Positions 43,227 to 53,187 of a stretch of 64,000 bases of DNA are shown piece after piece (positions within the stretch are counted from its first letter, which is position 1; every line of letters begins with the position of its first letter). The DNA lies in NCBI GenBank assembly GCA_018056955.1, contig JAGPEQ010000001.1:63773-127772 (forward strand), written 5' to 3'. The DNA comes from Bacteroidales bacterium (GTDB lineage: Bacteria > Bacteroidota > Bacteroidia > Bacteroidales > Tenuifilaceae). The notes under the pieces were generated by a model, which worked only from the letters and a program-made list of their open reading frames with translations, had not been told where the DNA came from and made no database searches. Made by a program: the position numbers and the translations under genes.

Positions 43227-45446
43227 TTAAAATTTTATTCCCCAAAGCAATACATCGTCTATTTGCTCATTTCGTTTCATCCATGACAAAAAGGTCTTCT
43301 CAAAATGAGTGCATTTGGAAACACCATCCATACCCGAGGTCAATACGAGTTGTTCCTTAAACCTTGATCGCATGAACTTTTTATGGTTATCGCCACCAAG
43401 CTGATCAAAATACCCATCGGAGGTGAGGTATAACCAATCGCCAGGGGTAAGTTTAATGGATTTAACAGTAAAATTTTTGCTGCTTGCACCAGCCAATTTG
43501 GCTCCAAGTGTTACAAAATCGGGTTTAAGCTCTTGAACATCGCCATTTCGTTGCAGGAATAAAGGAATTAATGCGCTGGTATACTCAAGTAGATAGGTTT
43601 CCTTATCAAACACACATACAGCAATATCCATGCTATCTTTAAGAATCATTTCGTTTTTGGACTTACTAAGTCGTTTAATTAGTTGATCGTCAATGAATGA
43701 AAGAATATCGTCAGTTTTGTAAAGCATGTGTTGGTTTACTGCCTGATTTATTAAATCGATACCAATTATACTCATAAAAGCACCCGGAACGCCATGCCCT
43801 GTGCAATCGGCTAAGGCAAAGAATACTTTATTTCCCTTGGGAAGCATCCAGTAAAAATCGCCGCTAACAATATCTTTAGGACGGCTAAAAATAAAAGTAT
43901 CGGAAAACTGTTTTTTCACAAAACTTATAGGAGGCTGAATGGATTCCTGAATTCGCTCAGCGTATCTAATACTATCGGTAATTTTCTGAATGTAACTTTC
44001 AATAATATTATAGGCTTCTTCCAGGTTTTTGTTCTTTTGTTCAATGAAATCCTTATTTTTTTCAATTTCTTGCTTTTGTTGCTCAATCTCCTGATTTTTC
44101 TCTTCGAGCAACACATTTTTTAGCTCAATTTCCTCAAGCTGCCTTGCAAGCTTTTCGGCAGTTCTTCGCTTATCCCTCAGGGCAAAGTAAATAACCAGCA
44201 ACATGGCCCCGCTAAGCAAAAGCCCAATCAATAGGACATAGGTTTGGATTTTAGTTCTAGTAATTTCCCGTTGCTTTAACTCTTGCTGCTGAAGTAATAG
44301 CTTAATTTCATTCTCTTTCTTTTCTGTCTCGTATAGTGTTTGTATGGTAGATATGTGCCTGCTATTCTTTTCGTTTAAAACGCTATCCTTGTAGCTTGAT
44401 GATAGTTTAAAGTACTCAAGCGCTTTGCTATATTCATTTTGCTTTTGGTAGTAATCCGATAAAACCTCATACGCTTGCTGAAAATGAATTAAACTTTTTA
44501 TTTCCTTGGCAATACTGAGGCATGCAAAAACGTTTTCGTAGGCACTCCTATCATTGTTTAATCCTAACTGGGCTCGGGCTAAGTTAATGTAGCTATCGGC
44601 TATAAACTTTTTATCGTTGAGCTTTTTATCTATTACAAGCGCCTTAGTAAAATAATCTTGAGCCTTTAATGGATTTCCTAAGTAAAGTTCGATTTTACCT
44701 AAAGCATTAAAGTTGATAGATATACCTTTTTGGCTGTTGATTTGGTAATTGATATCAAGCGATTTTGAGTAGTAATCCTTTGCCTTAATAAAATCACCTT
44801 TAAATTCGTAAACCTCGCCAATATTATTAAAGTTCATAGCCTGGCCAAGCAGATTATTTGTTTGCTGGGAGAGGTAGAGGGCTCTCTGAAAGTATTCCAA
44901 GGCTTCATCGTAGCGTCCGTTTAGCGAAAAAATGTTGCCAAGGCTATTGCAGGCCACTGAAATATTGAATGTGTCCTTTATCTCTTCGGCCAACTTTAAG
45001 GCTTTTAGATGATACTCAGAGGCATAAGCGTGGTTATCGAGCCGGCGATAAACCACTCCAAGGTTATTGAGCGATTTTGCCTGTTGATGTTTATCGTCGA
45101 TTTCTCTTGCAAGATCTAACGCATCGTTATGAAACTTTAATGCATTTGCGTAGTTTGAAATGTTTCGGTATAGCACACCAAGCGAGGTATATACCTCCAT
45201 TCGGAGGTAATTGCTTTTTATTGATTCCGCCAAGCGTTTAGCCTCAAGTAGGTAATTTTCTGCTAGAACAGGGTTGTTCTCATTTACTTCATAAACCCTG
45301 GCTATTTTTTGTAGAATGAGTACGCGCAAGCTGTCGTTCGATTCTTGGTATAGTTGAAGCAGCAGTGAGTCGGCATTCTGCGGCTGTGCAACCAAATGCA
45401 TACACAGAATGGCATAAACTGGCAATAATATCTTTTTAAACATCAT
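43227..45446 (-). CDS. TPR-repeat SpoIIE-type (PP2C) phosphatase, membrane-bound
   Basis: A 739-residue sensor phosphatase. Order: signal peptide (1-21), tetratricopeptide repeats (about 30-350) in the periplasm, one helix (about 402-423), a Glu/Lys/Gln-rich coiled coil (425-490), and a cytoplasmic SpoIIE/PP2C domain (500-739). The catalytic region carries IVSGDFYW, ADCTGHGVPGAFMS and a late LTSDGYFDQ. In Bacteroidota such proteins often act on anti-anti-sigma factors or regulators in partner switching. It is first in the minus-strand run. Confidence 0.92.
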   Translation of the reverse strand: MMFKKILLPVYAILCMHLVAQPQNADSLLLQLYQESNDSLRVLILQKIARVYEVNENNPVLAENYLLEAKRLAESIKSNYLRMEVYTSLGVLYRNISNYANALKFHNDALDLAREIDDKHQQAKSLNNLGVVYRRLDNHAYASEYHLKALKLAEEIKDTFNISVACNSLGNIFSLNGRYDEALEYFQRALYLSQQTNNLLGQAMNFNNIGEVYEFKGDFIKAKDYYSKSLDINYQINSQKGISINFNALGKIELYLGNPLKAQDYFTKALVIDKKLNDKKFIADSYINLARAQLGLNNDRSAYENVFACLSIAKEIKSLIHFQQAYEVLSDYYQKQNEYSKALEYFKLSSSYKDSVLNEKNSRHISTIQTLYETEKKENEIKLLLQQQELKQREITRTKIQTYVLLIGLLLSGAMLLVIYFALRDKRRTAEKLARQLEEIELKNVLLEEKNQEIEQQKQEIEKNKDFIEQKNKNLEEAYNIIESYIQKITDSIRYAERIQESIQPPISFVKKQFSDTFIFSRPKDIVSGDFYWMLPKGNKVFFALADCTGHGVPGAFMSIIGIDLINQAVNQHMLYKTDDILSFIDDQLIKRLSKSKNEMILKDSMDIAVCVFDKETYLLEYTSALIPLFLQRNGDVQELKPDFVTLGAKLAGASSKNFTVKSIKLTPGDWLYLTSDGYFDQLGGDNHKKFMRSRFKEQLVLTSGMDGVSKCTHFEKTFLSWMKRNEQIDDVLLWGIKF

Positions 45447-45523
45447 GGCAAAAAAATTCCTTCATTTGGAAAGATAGCATAATTTCGCAACAAATAAAAT
45501 TACACCCAACTAATAACAAATAT

Positions 45524-47917
45524 ATGGCAATATTGGTAAAAATATATCGCCGAATTTTTAGAATTATTATTTTGCTCCTGCTACTGATGCTTATTCTGGT
45601 GCTCACAGGAGCAGGTATTTTGTTTTTCAAGCAAGAATACATTATTAACACCCTTAGGGAAAATCTTAACAAGTATCCCGACCTATCCTTAACCTATAGT
45701 TCTGTCTCGGTTAATACTTTTAAAACATTTCCAAGGTTTTCTTACTCATTTACCGATTTTGTATTAGTAATTAACCTAAACTCTAAATCCGACACCGTTT
45801 TAAAAACAGATGATTTTCTGATTAGCATCTCCCCATTTAAATTGCTAAGAGGTAAAATTGATATTAAAAATATAAGCCTAAGCAATGCAAGAATAAAATG
45901 GCAAACCAATTACCCTGAAGAACTTTTCGGTAGCAGTAATCGCAGTTCTGAGAGCTCTGTTGCCGTCCTAATTTCGGGAATTAGTCTTAAAAATTTCTAT
46001 TTTGAGTTGTTGGATAGCGTTGGTAAAACAGTGCTAAATTGCTCAGGGAAAAACTTAAACATCAAGTTCAAAACGGAGCATACGAAGTTACTATTATCCA
46101 TTCAAAGCGAGCTGAGTAACACTACCATAGGTGAATATTTTAAAATTACCAATCAGCTTCAGCTAAATTTTGATATTGAAAATAGTGATAATAAGTTGTA
46201 TATCTATAATTTAGAATCATCAATTAAATCATTACGTATAAACGGTTCGGGAATTTATGACTTTAATAGCCAATTAGCCGCATTCAGGTTTAAATCAAAC
46301 CGGTTTCAAGCACAAGATCTATCGTACTTGCCTTATCTTAAGAGTTTTGACCAAATAAAGGGTATAATTACAGCAGATACATACCTTAGGCTATCATCGG
46401 GTTTTGAAAAAGTTGATACCTTTCAGGTTAGCTATAATAGCAATAAATTGAAATGGATAACTAAAAACGAAGAGACAACCATAACCAATTTGGAGGGTTA
46501 TACTTTACTAACTAACAATTTTTCAAAGCACTTCAGCTATATTCCTAAAGCATCTATTGAAAGTAATAACTCAAAAATTAACTTAAACGCAAAAATAAAA
46601 GGGTTCAATAACTTGGTAATTTTAGCTAAGGGATATGTAAGCCACAATTTAAGAATACAAAAACCTGAAATTGATATTGAAACAACAGGTCAATTTAAAG
46701 CATTAATATCGTATGCCCCAAAAACGGAAAGTATTACTCCCCTACTTCTTAAATCCGATCTAGTTTTCGAAAACAAGAAAAACATTTCATTTAATCAGCC
46801 TTCGGTTAAAGGAACTATAGCGATTAATAACGATTTAAACATTGCAGGCTATTTTAAATCCGATTCAACCGATATAAACTTTAATATTAATCAAGCCAAT
46901 TTCCTGGAATCCTATACCCAAAATAGGTATTCACCAAACATATATCTTTACGGTAACCATATAGATTACAACGATATAGTTCATCTAATTACTGATAGAA
47001 CTAGCAATACATCTACCAAAGGGGTTGACCTACCAAAAATGTCATTTATGCTCAATTTTAAAAGAGCTACATACAATCGATTAAAACTTAATAGCCTAAA
47101 AGCCAACGGAATAATTAATGGCGATACAATTTCAGCAGATTACTTTACTGCCGATTGCTTTGATGGCAACGTTTCTGGTAGATTTAAATCACATAGCAAT
47201 TCAGTTCACACAAACCTTTGGGTTAGCAATGTTTCAATTGAAAATGTTTTCAAAAACTTTGATAATTGGGGTCAAAGCTACGTTACAGCCGATAATCTTT
47301 CAGGACGGTTTAAGGGCATTATGAATATACAATTCAAAAGAAATGAGAAAGGCGATGTTGAAATGGGCTCTCTTAAGCTATTCTCCGACGTTCAAGTGGT
47401 TCAAGGAAAACTCAAAGGGATGGACAGAATTAAGGAATTGTCCAAATGGCTAAACCTGGACCAGGTTAAGGTTATTGCTTTTGATACCTTGAAAAATAAG
47501 ATTACTATTGAAAATCGTAAGATTTTTATTCCTAATATGGATATAAAATCCAATGTCTTGCTAATGAATGTTTCTGGGGTTCACGATTTTGACAACAGAT
47601 ATGAGTATATTGCTAGGATTAACATAAGCAATTTGTTAAAACGAAAGTTTGTGAAATCCGATCAGATTGATTTTCATTCCACTACCGATGGATCTATAAA
47701 TTTATACTTGAAACTATTTGGCCAAAACGATAGCTATGAGGTTGAATGGATAAACAAGAAAGGTTTTGAATCCGGAATACACAATACCGTTCAAACCGAT
47801 AGCGTTTCTATACAAAATAGTCCTCAAATAAAACCTAAGGAAAAAACTGATGGTAATGTAGGTGTGGGTTACATGCTGGAGTGGGATGAGCAAATTGACA
47901 CCCTAAAGAACGAGTAA
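45524..47917 (+). CDS. AsmA-family protein
   Basis: A 797-residue envelope protein with one N-terminal membrane helix (IFRIIILLLLLMLILVLTGA) and a long beta-rich body. The early DDFLISISPFKLLRGKIDI and the C-terminal DLSGRF-like DNLSGRFKGIMNIQF and KGMDRIKELSKWLNLDQVKV are AsmA features. AsmA-like proteins probably form lipid-conducting bridges between the membranes. It starts divergent from the SpoIIE gene and is followed after one base by a histidine kinase. Confidence 0.85.
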   Translation: MAILVKIYRRIFRIIILLLLLMLILVLTGAGILFFKQEYIINTLRENLNKYPDLSLTYSSVSVNTFKTFPRFSYSFTDFVLVINLNSKSDTVLKTDDFLISISPFKLLRGKIDIKNISLSNARIKWQTNYPEELFGSSNRSSESSVAVLISGISLKNFYFELLDSVGKTVLNCSGKNLNIKFKTEHTKLLLSIQSELSNTTIGEYFKITNQLQLNFDIENSDNKLYIYNLESSIKSLRINGSGIYDFNSQLAAFRFKSNRFQAQDLSYLPYLKSFDQIKGIITADTYLRLSSGFEKVDTFQVSYNSNKLKWITKNEETTITNLEGYTLLTNNFSKHFSYIPKASIESNNSKINLNAKIKGFNNLVILAKGYVSHNLRIQKPEIDIETTGQFKALISYAPKTESITPLLLKSDLVFENKKNISFNQPSVKGTIAINNDLNIAGYFKSDSTDINFNINQANFLESYTQNRYSPNIYLYGNHIDYNDIVHLITDRTSNTSTKGVDLPKMSFMLNFKRATYNRLKLNSLKANGIINGDTISADYFTADCFDGNVSGRFKSHSNSVHTNLWVSNVSIENVFKNFDNWGQSYVTADNLSGRFKGIMNIQFKRNEKGDVEMGSLKLFSDVQVVQGKLKGMDRIKELSKWLNLDQVKVIAFDTLKNKITIENRKIFIPNMDIKSNVLLMNVSGVHDFDNRYEYIARINISNLLKRKFVKSDQIDFHSTTDGSINLYLKLFGQNDSYEVEWINKKGFESGIHNTVQTDSVSIQNSPQIKPKEKTDGNVGVGYMLEWDEQIDTLKNE

Positions 47918-47918
47918 A

Positions 47919-49067
47919 ATGAAAATTCTTAGTCCACGAAATAAATTTCTGTTAACACTAATAATCGCAGCGGTTACCGTTTCGTTTATTACAATCTACT
48001 TTACAAATCGTTTTGTATCGGAACTTAAGCAGGAGGAGCGTCAAAAAATTGACCTATGGGCAAATGCCGTTAAATACATCTCAAACGAAATGGGTTCGTG
48101 TGAGGATTTTTCACTGATTTTTGAGATAGTTCAAAACAACCGGACTGTACCAGTAATACTCACCGATGAAACTGGGAAAGTGATTGGTTTCCGCAATATT
48201 GAATTACCTGACATCCAGGATACTGTTTATGTTTCGAATCTTCTAAACAAAATGAGGGCTGAACACGATCCAATAACAATTGAACTGCCCGATGGATCGA
48301 AAAACTATGTATACTACTTTGATAGTATTACCTTAAAAAAACTTAATTACTATCCTTATATTCAACTTATTATAATTGCATTCTTTATAGGAATAGCGTT
48401 TTACTCCTATGGTCAGGCACGTAAATCGGAACAGAATTTAATCTGGCTCGGGATGGCAAAGGAAACAGCACATCAACTTGGAACTCCTACTTCATCGCTA
48501 ATGGCTTGCTCATCGCTACTTTCTGAGAAATACCCCAACGACGAAGTGGTGACTGAACTTGAAAAAGATGTAAAAAGAATTGAAACCATAACTAGCCGAT
48601 TCTCAAAGATTGGCTCATCACCAAGTCTCGATAGTATTGATATAACTAATTTGATTACCGATTCCATAAACTACCAGAGCAAAAGATGCCCAAAGACAAT
48701 TGCTTTCAACTTCAGCCCCGGCATTCCAATATATGCTAAAGCAAACCATATACTTCTAGGTTGGGTTTTGGAAAATATTCTTAAAAATGCTGTAGATGCT
48801 ATGCAAGGGAAAGGAGTTATTAGCGTAGAGGCAACTGTTGAAAAAAACAACGTTATTATTGACATACAGGACCAAGGTAAGGGGATTGAAAAGGGGAAGC
48901 AAAAAGAAATATTCCAGGCTGGCTACACCACAAAGGAACGCGGTTGGGGACTTGGGCTAAGTTTAGCAAAACGTATTGTTGAACAGTACCACTCAGGAAA
49001 AATCTTTGTGTTTCGTTCGGAGCTTGGGGTTGGTTCAACCTTTAGGATTATAATCAAAAAAGCCTAG
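47919..49067 (+). CDS. Membrane sensor histidine kinase
   Basis: A 382-residue kinase. Two membrane helices (about 8-30 and 146-165) enclose a periplasmic domain of about 115 residues. The H-box is [14 protein letters not shown] with His185, and the ATPase domain has N-box [12 protein letters not shown]1 DQGKGI and [14 protein letters not shown]. No HAMP domain is seen. No response regulator gene is next to it, so its partner lies elsewhere. Its end overlaps the convergent yidD by four bases. Confidence 0.93.
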   Translation: MKILSPRNKFLLTLIIAAVTVSFITIYFTNRFVSELKQEERQKIDLWANAVKYISNEMGSCEDFSLIFEIVQNNRTVPVILTDETGKVIGFRNIELPDIQDTVYVSNLLNKMRAEHDPITIELPDGSKNYVYYFDSITLKKLNYYPYIQLIIIAFFIGIAFYSYGQARKSEQNLIWLGMAKETAHQLGTPTSSLMACSSLLSEKYPNDEVVTELEKDVKRIETITSRFSKIGSSPSLDSIDITNLITDSINYQSKRCPKTIAFNFSPGIPIYAKANHILLGWVLENILKNAVDAMQGKGVISVEATVEKNNVIIDIQDQGKGIEKGKQKEIFQAGYTTKERGWGLGLSLAKRIVEQYHSGKIFVFRSELGVGSTFRIIIKKA

Positions 49068-49324
49068 GGAACAGGATCATAACCATGACCACCCCAGGGG
49101 TGGCATCGTGAAATTCTCCTAACCGACAACCATAAGCCTTTAAAAAAACCATGTTTTTTTAGCGCTTCAACACTGTAAGCGGAACAGGTAGGGGTAAACC
49201 TGCAGCTGTTAGGTAGGTATGGCGATAAAAATATTTGGTAAATCTTTATTAATAGAATAGGAATGTAGGCCAAAAGCCTAACCGCATATTTCCATAATAT
49301 TTTAAGGGTTTTAACCAAATTCAT
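49064..49324 (-). CDS. yidD: Membrane protein insertion efficiency factor
   Basis: An 86-residue YidD protein. The motif [20 protein letters not shown] and the terminal [15 protein letters not shown] are diagnostic. YidD supports insertion of membrane proteins by YidC. It follows rnpA by one base, the usual order. Confidence 0.95.
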   Translation of the reverse strand: MNLVKTLKILWKYAVRLLAYIPILLIKIYQIFLSPYLPNSCRFTPTCSAYSVEALKKHGFFKGLWLSVRRISRCHPWGGHGYDPVP

Positions 49325-49325
49325 T

Positions 49326-49706
49326 TTACTTAAGATCGGTTAACAGTTTAACAACTCCCGATTCCAATTGTTTAAAAGAAACAACCTCTGCTGAAACATA
49401 GATAAAAGCCAGGTAAACCGTTTTTCCTCTTTCCCTGAATTGGTCAAGTAAGTTTTGATTAATGCGAAAAGCCTCTCTAAGCCTTCGTTTTGCAAGATTT
49501 CTCATATATGCTTTTTTTAAATACCTCTTAGGAATTATAAATATTACTTTGTAGTGGGGGTTTTCCTCAATGCCACCGGGTATCCTTTCATCTACTTGGT
49601 ATATTAACTTGATTGGATAATGGAAACGTGATAACTCCGATTTTAACAGCGAGTTAACCTCGTTTTCCAAATGGATTATATACTTTTTCCTAAGTTTTTG
49701 AGGCAT
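49326..49706 (-). CDS. rnpA: Ribonuclease P protein component
   Basis: RnpA is the protein cofactor of RNase P, which trims 5' ends of tRNA precursors. The RNR-type motif appears as [18 protein letters not shown], with [14 protein letters not shown] before it. The length of 126 is normal. An unusual terminator-like hairpin lies directly before the start codon. Confidence 0.9.
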   Translation of the reverse strand: MPQKLRKKYIIHLENEVNSLLKSELSRFHYPIKLIYQVDERIPGGIEENPHYKVIFIIPKRYLKKAYMRNLAKRRLREAFRINQNLLDQFRERGKTVYLAFIYVSAEVVSFKQLESGVVKLLTDLK

Positions 49707-49708
49707 AC

Positions 49709-49733
49709 AAAAAAGGGGGGTAGCATTCCCCCC
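49709..49733 (-). terminator. Terminator-like hairpin between hemD and rnpA
   Basis: On the minus strand GGGGGG and CCCCCC pair around a 7-base loop and are followed by six Ts, ending three bases before the rnpA start codon. It could end hemD transcripts or attenuate rnpA. Confidence 0.75.
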
Positions 49734-49742
49734 TCTATAATT

Positions 49743-50492
49743 TTACTTTTTCTTTGATTGCTCTTTCAAAAAGTGATCTAAGGCTTGGGTCATGCTTTTA
49801 AACGCATCGGTTGGAGCTTTAACATCGAGTCTTAAACCCGCATCTTTCACTGCTTTTGCAGTTGTATCGCCAAAGGCGCCAATTGCTATATCGTTCTGCT
49901 GAAAATCGGGGAAATTATCGAATAGCGATTTAATTCCATTAGGGCTATAGAACACAATCATATCGTAAGGGAATGGCTTAAGGTCTGACAGATCGCTGCT
50001 AACAGTTTTATAGAATATCCCTTTGGTATAATTTATCTTGGCCTTTGTTAATGCCTTTGGAATTTCTGGTTTGTGTGGATCGGAAAGTGGCAATAAAAAT
50101 TTTTCGTCCTTATGCTTAAGGATTATATCCAGTAGATCTTTGAAAGTGTTATCGCCAAAAAAGATTTTACGCTTCCTGTAAACTATGTATTTCTGCAGGT
50201 AATGAGCAATTGATTCGGTTATACAGAAATACTTCATGGTTTCAGGAACTGTTATGCGAAGTTCTTCACATATCCTGAAAAAATGATCAATGCCAGTTTT
50301 ACTGGTAAAAATTACAGCAGAATGATCTAGGATATTGATTTTCTGCTGACGGAACTCCTTGGAACTTACCCCCTCAACATGTATAAAAGGGCGGAAATCA
50401 AGATGAACCCCATATTTCTCCGACAATTCATTATACGGCGATTTCTCGCTCTGGGGGTCGGGTTGCGAAATAACAATCTTTTTGATTTTCAA
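49743..50492 (-). CDS. hemD: Uroporphyrinogen-III synthase
   Basis: HemD closes and rearranges hydroxymethylbilane into uroporphyrinogen III in haem synthesis. The family is divergent; AVIFTSKTGIDHFF, DMIVFYSPNGIKSLF and IGAFGDTTAKAVKDAGL are the recognisable parts. The start appears to be TTG with AGGG just before it, since no ATG lies in the first conserved strand. The DUF4271-hemD-rnpA-yidD order is common in Bacteroidota. Confidence 0.85.
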   Translation of the reverse strand: MKIKKIVISQPDPQSEKSPYNELSEKYGVHLDFRPFIHVEGVSSKEFRQQKINILDHSAVIFTSKTGIDHFFRICEELRITVPETMKYFCITESIAHYLQKYIVYRKRKIFFGDNTFKDLLDIILKHKDEKFLLPLSDPHKPEIPKALTKAKINYTKGIFYKTVSSDLSDLKPFPYDMIVFYSPNGIKSLFDNFPDFQQNDIAIGAFGDTTAKAVKDAGLRLDVKAPTDAFKSMTQALDHFLKEQSKKK

Positions 50493-50521
50493 GGCCCTAT
50501 GTTTTTAAAACCAACAAAAAC

Positions 50522-51358
50522 TTAACTCACTCTCAGCAAATACGTTACCCCTAATATTATAGGCAATTCAAGGGCACAAAGGTACAAAATGTAATACAAT
50601 AATGAAACCCTATGCTTTATAAAGATTTTTACAAAGTAAAAATATCGATATAGTAAAGCGATTATAATCAACGCAATAGATATATAGATAAATACTATTC
50701 GTAAGGGCGGCATGGTATAGTTTGCTGCAAGCGATGTAGGTATAAGAAAGAGCATCAAAATTCTCAAATTCAAAGTATTGTGAAAATAGAGATAGTTAAC
50801 CTGGCTTGCATTATTAGTAGCCAGCAATAAAGTTTTATGTAGTAGCCAAATCCAAATTCTGTAAAGTATAAGTGCAAGGGCGGGTAAAGCTAAAAAGAGT
50901 AAGGATCCCTGCATTGATCCTAAAAATTGCTCGAGTATAATATTAACTACAAATGTTATTGATATTATTGATAGGAAATCCAGTAAACGAGAAAGCTTAA
51001 TAAAGGGCACGCTATAATCGTTAAGGGTTTTTTCAGCAATAAAATCGTAGAATAGTGATTGAATAAAAACTCTAAGATATTTTGCGTAACCTGCTATTAT
51101 TGATGAAATTATCAGCATTGTAATAACCATGCTAATAAAATAAGCATTCGGAATTAAATGATTATGGTTAAGGGGTTTAGGTTCAATGGTGATGTTTGAT
51201 TTAAATGAACTTGACTTAAAAACATTTGAACAAGAATCGGAAGTTAAAGGAAAATTATCGTGGATAGTATAAAGCTTTCCGGAATCGTACTTCTGGGTTA
51301 AATCCAAAAAGTTGTTGTATAAATTATTAGCATTCTGGCTCGATTGAAAGGCTGACAT
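50522..51358 (-). CDS. DUF4271 membrane protein
   Basis: An integral membrane protein of 278 residues with about seven helices after a soluble N-terminal part of about 75 residues. The family is found in Bacteroidota next to hemD, but its role is unknown. The ATG used lies seven codons inside the longer open frame, whose first codon is TTG. A -7-like box (TAGTTTTG, minus strand, 51377-51384) is 18 bases before this ATG. Confidence 0.8.
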   Translation of the reverse strand: MSAFQSSQNANNLYNNFLDLTQKYDSGKLYTIHDNFPLTSDSCSNVFKSSSFKSNITIEPKPLNHNHLIPNAYFISMVITMLIISSIIAGYAKYLRVFIQSLFYDFIAEKTLNDYSVPFIKLSRLLDFLSIISITFVVNIILEQFLGSMQGSLLFLALPALALILYRIWIWLLHKTLLLATNNASQVNYLYFHNTLNLRILMLFLIPTSLAANYTMPPLRIVFIYISIALIIIALLYRYFYFVKIFIKHRVSLLYYILYLCALELPIILGVTYLLRVS

Positions 51359-51376
51359 AAATACAGAATATTTTTG

Positions 51377-51384
51377 CAAAACTA
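51377..51384 (-). promoter_or_regulatory. Possible -7 box before the DUF4271 gene
   Basis: TAGTTTTG on the minus strand matches the consensus 18 bases before the preferred ATG. It lies between uvrC and DUF4271; no -33 box is clear. Confidence 0.35.
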
Positions 51385-51385
51385 C

Positions 51386-53182
51386 CTATATTTTTTTAAA
51401 GAACGACACGATATTGCTGGCTGTTTTTGCTCCAACCTCTTCCGAAAGCTCTTCAAGGGAGGCCATTTTTATATTTTCTAATGATTTAAAGCGGGTGTAA
51501 AGCTTAATAACGCTTTTCTTTCCTACACCAGGTATTGATTCCAGTATCGATGCTTCGTTCTTTTTTTCTCTTTTCTTTCTGTGAAATGTTATTCCAAACC
51601 TATGCGCTTCATCGCGAATATTCTGAATAAGCTTAAGGGACATTGAACGTTTATCGAGGTACAAGGGAGTTGTGTCGCCGGGTCGGTAAATTTCTTCAAG
51701 TCGCTTTGCTATACCAATTATGGGAATATGCTCGATATGCAAATCTTTAAGGGTTTCATAGGCAGAACTTAGCTGTCCTTTACCACCATCAATGACAATT
51801 AAATTTGGCAAATTCTTTTTCTCTTCAATCAATCTTTTATACCTACGGTAAACAACCTCGCGCATGGAAGCAAAATCGTCAGGGCCGGTAACTGTTTTTA
51901 CATTAAAATGCCTATACTCACTTTTAGCGGGTTTTCCATTCTTAAACACAACGCAGGCCGAAACCGGATTAGTACCTTGTAGGTTCGAATTATCAAAACA
52001 TTCAATAACCATTGGAAGTTCCGGTAGCTGTAAATCCTTCTTTAACTGCTCAAGGTATTTTAGGGCACGGGTTTGAGGATTTGCTCGTTCCTCACTTTTA
52101 ATTAATTCCTTTATGTAAGCATCAGCATTTCGTAGGCTAAGCTTTAAAAGCTTAAGCTTTTCACCCTGTTTTGGAATGTGATACTTTATATTGGACAGCT
52201 GGTATGCAGGGTTAATATTTACAAGAAAAGTAGTAGATTTTAGGTTAAGCCTCTCCTTAATCTCTAGAATTGCCTGTGAAAAAATATCATCAATAGGCTC
52301 ATCAACAATATTTTTGATTTGTAAATTATACGATTGAACTACCACGCCACTGTTTACCTTTAAGTAGTTAACAACAGCAAAACCTTCGCTCTCTTGAATT
52401 GTAAAAATATCAGCAGTGTTTATTCCCTTTGAAATTACAGAACTTTTGGCCTGGAAATTTTGTAACAGTCTAAGCCTTTCCTTAAGCAATGCAGCCTGTT
52501 CAAATTTTAGCTCCTGAGCGGCTTTGGTCATTTCGGCTGTTATTAGGCGGAGCACCTCGTTAAGGTCACCTTCAAGAATTTTTTTTATAGCATTAATGTT
52601 GCTTAAATAATCGTTTTCCTTTTGATTTCCGATACAAGGCGCTAAACAATTTCCAATCTGATACTCTAAGCAAGCTTTAAATTTTCCAGAGGCAATATTA
52701 CTTTGAGTTAAGTTTAGCTCACAGGCACGAATGGGAAAAAGCTGCCGAATTAAATCAAGTAATGCTTTAAGTAAACGACCCGATGTATATGGTCCATAAT
52801 ATATTGATCCATCGTTCTCGTATCGACGCGTGGTTGTTACACGGGGAAAAGGCTCGTTTTTAATTACAATCCATGGGTAGGTTTTATCGTCGCGCAAAAG
52901 AATGTTATACTTGGGCTGATGTTTTTTTATAAGTATATTCTCGAGTATGAGCGCATCGGATTCTGAGTTTACTACAATATACTTTAAATCGGCCACCCTT
53001 GAAACCAACGCCCTTACTTTTGCTGAGTCATACTGGGAACGGTTAAAATAAGACGATACTCGCTTTCGAAGATTCTTGGCCTTGCCAATATAAATTATTT
53101 TGCCTGTTGAGTCGAAAAATTGGTAAACCCCAGGCAAATCGGGTAAAGATGATAAATAGGATATGCTCGAAAGGTTTTCCAT
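51386..53182 (-). CDS. uvrC: Excinuclease ABC subunit C
   Basis: UvrC makes both incisions in nucleotide excision repair. The GIY-YIG nuclease domain is at the N-terminus (LPGVYQFFDSTGKIIYIGKA), a UVR motif is near residues 205-240, the RNase H-like domain has ECFDNSNLQGTNPV and VIDGGKGQLSSA, and helix-hairpin-helix repeats end the protein (SILESIPGVGKKSVIKL). Length 598 is normal. Adenine deaminase lies five bases upstream. Confidence 0.97.
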   Translation of the reverse strand: MENLSSISYLSSLPDLPGVYQFFDSTGKIIYIGKAKNLRKRVSSYFNRSQYDSAKVRALVSRVADLKYIVVNSESDALILENILIKKHQPKYNILLRDDKTYPWIVIKNEPFPRVTTTRRYENDGSIYYGPYTSGRLLKALLDLIRQLFPIRACELNLTQSNIASGKFKACLEYQIGNCLAPCIGNQKENDYLSNINAIKKILEGDLNEVLRLITAEMTKAAQELKFEQAALLKERLRLLQNFQAKSSVISKGINTADIFTIQESEGFAVVNYLKVNSGVVVQSYNLQIKNIVDEPIDDIFSQAILEIKERLNLKSTTFLVNINPAYQLSNIKYHIPKQGEKLKLLKLSLRNADAYIKELIKSEERANPQTRALKYLEQLKKDLQLPELPMVIECFDNSNLQGTNPVSACVVFKNGKPAKSEYRHFNVKTVTGPDDFASMREVVYRRYKRLIEEKKNLPNLIVIDGGKGQLSSAYETLKDLHIEHIPIIGIAKRLEEIYRPGDTTPLYLDKRSMSLKLIQNIRDEAHRFGITFHRKKREKKNEASILESIPGVGKKSVIKLYTRFKSLENIKMASLEELSEEVGAKTASNIVSFFKKI

Positions 53183-53187
53183 TTACA

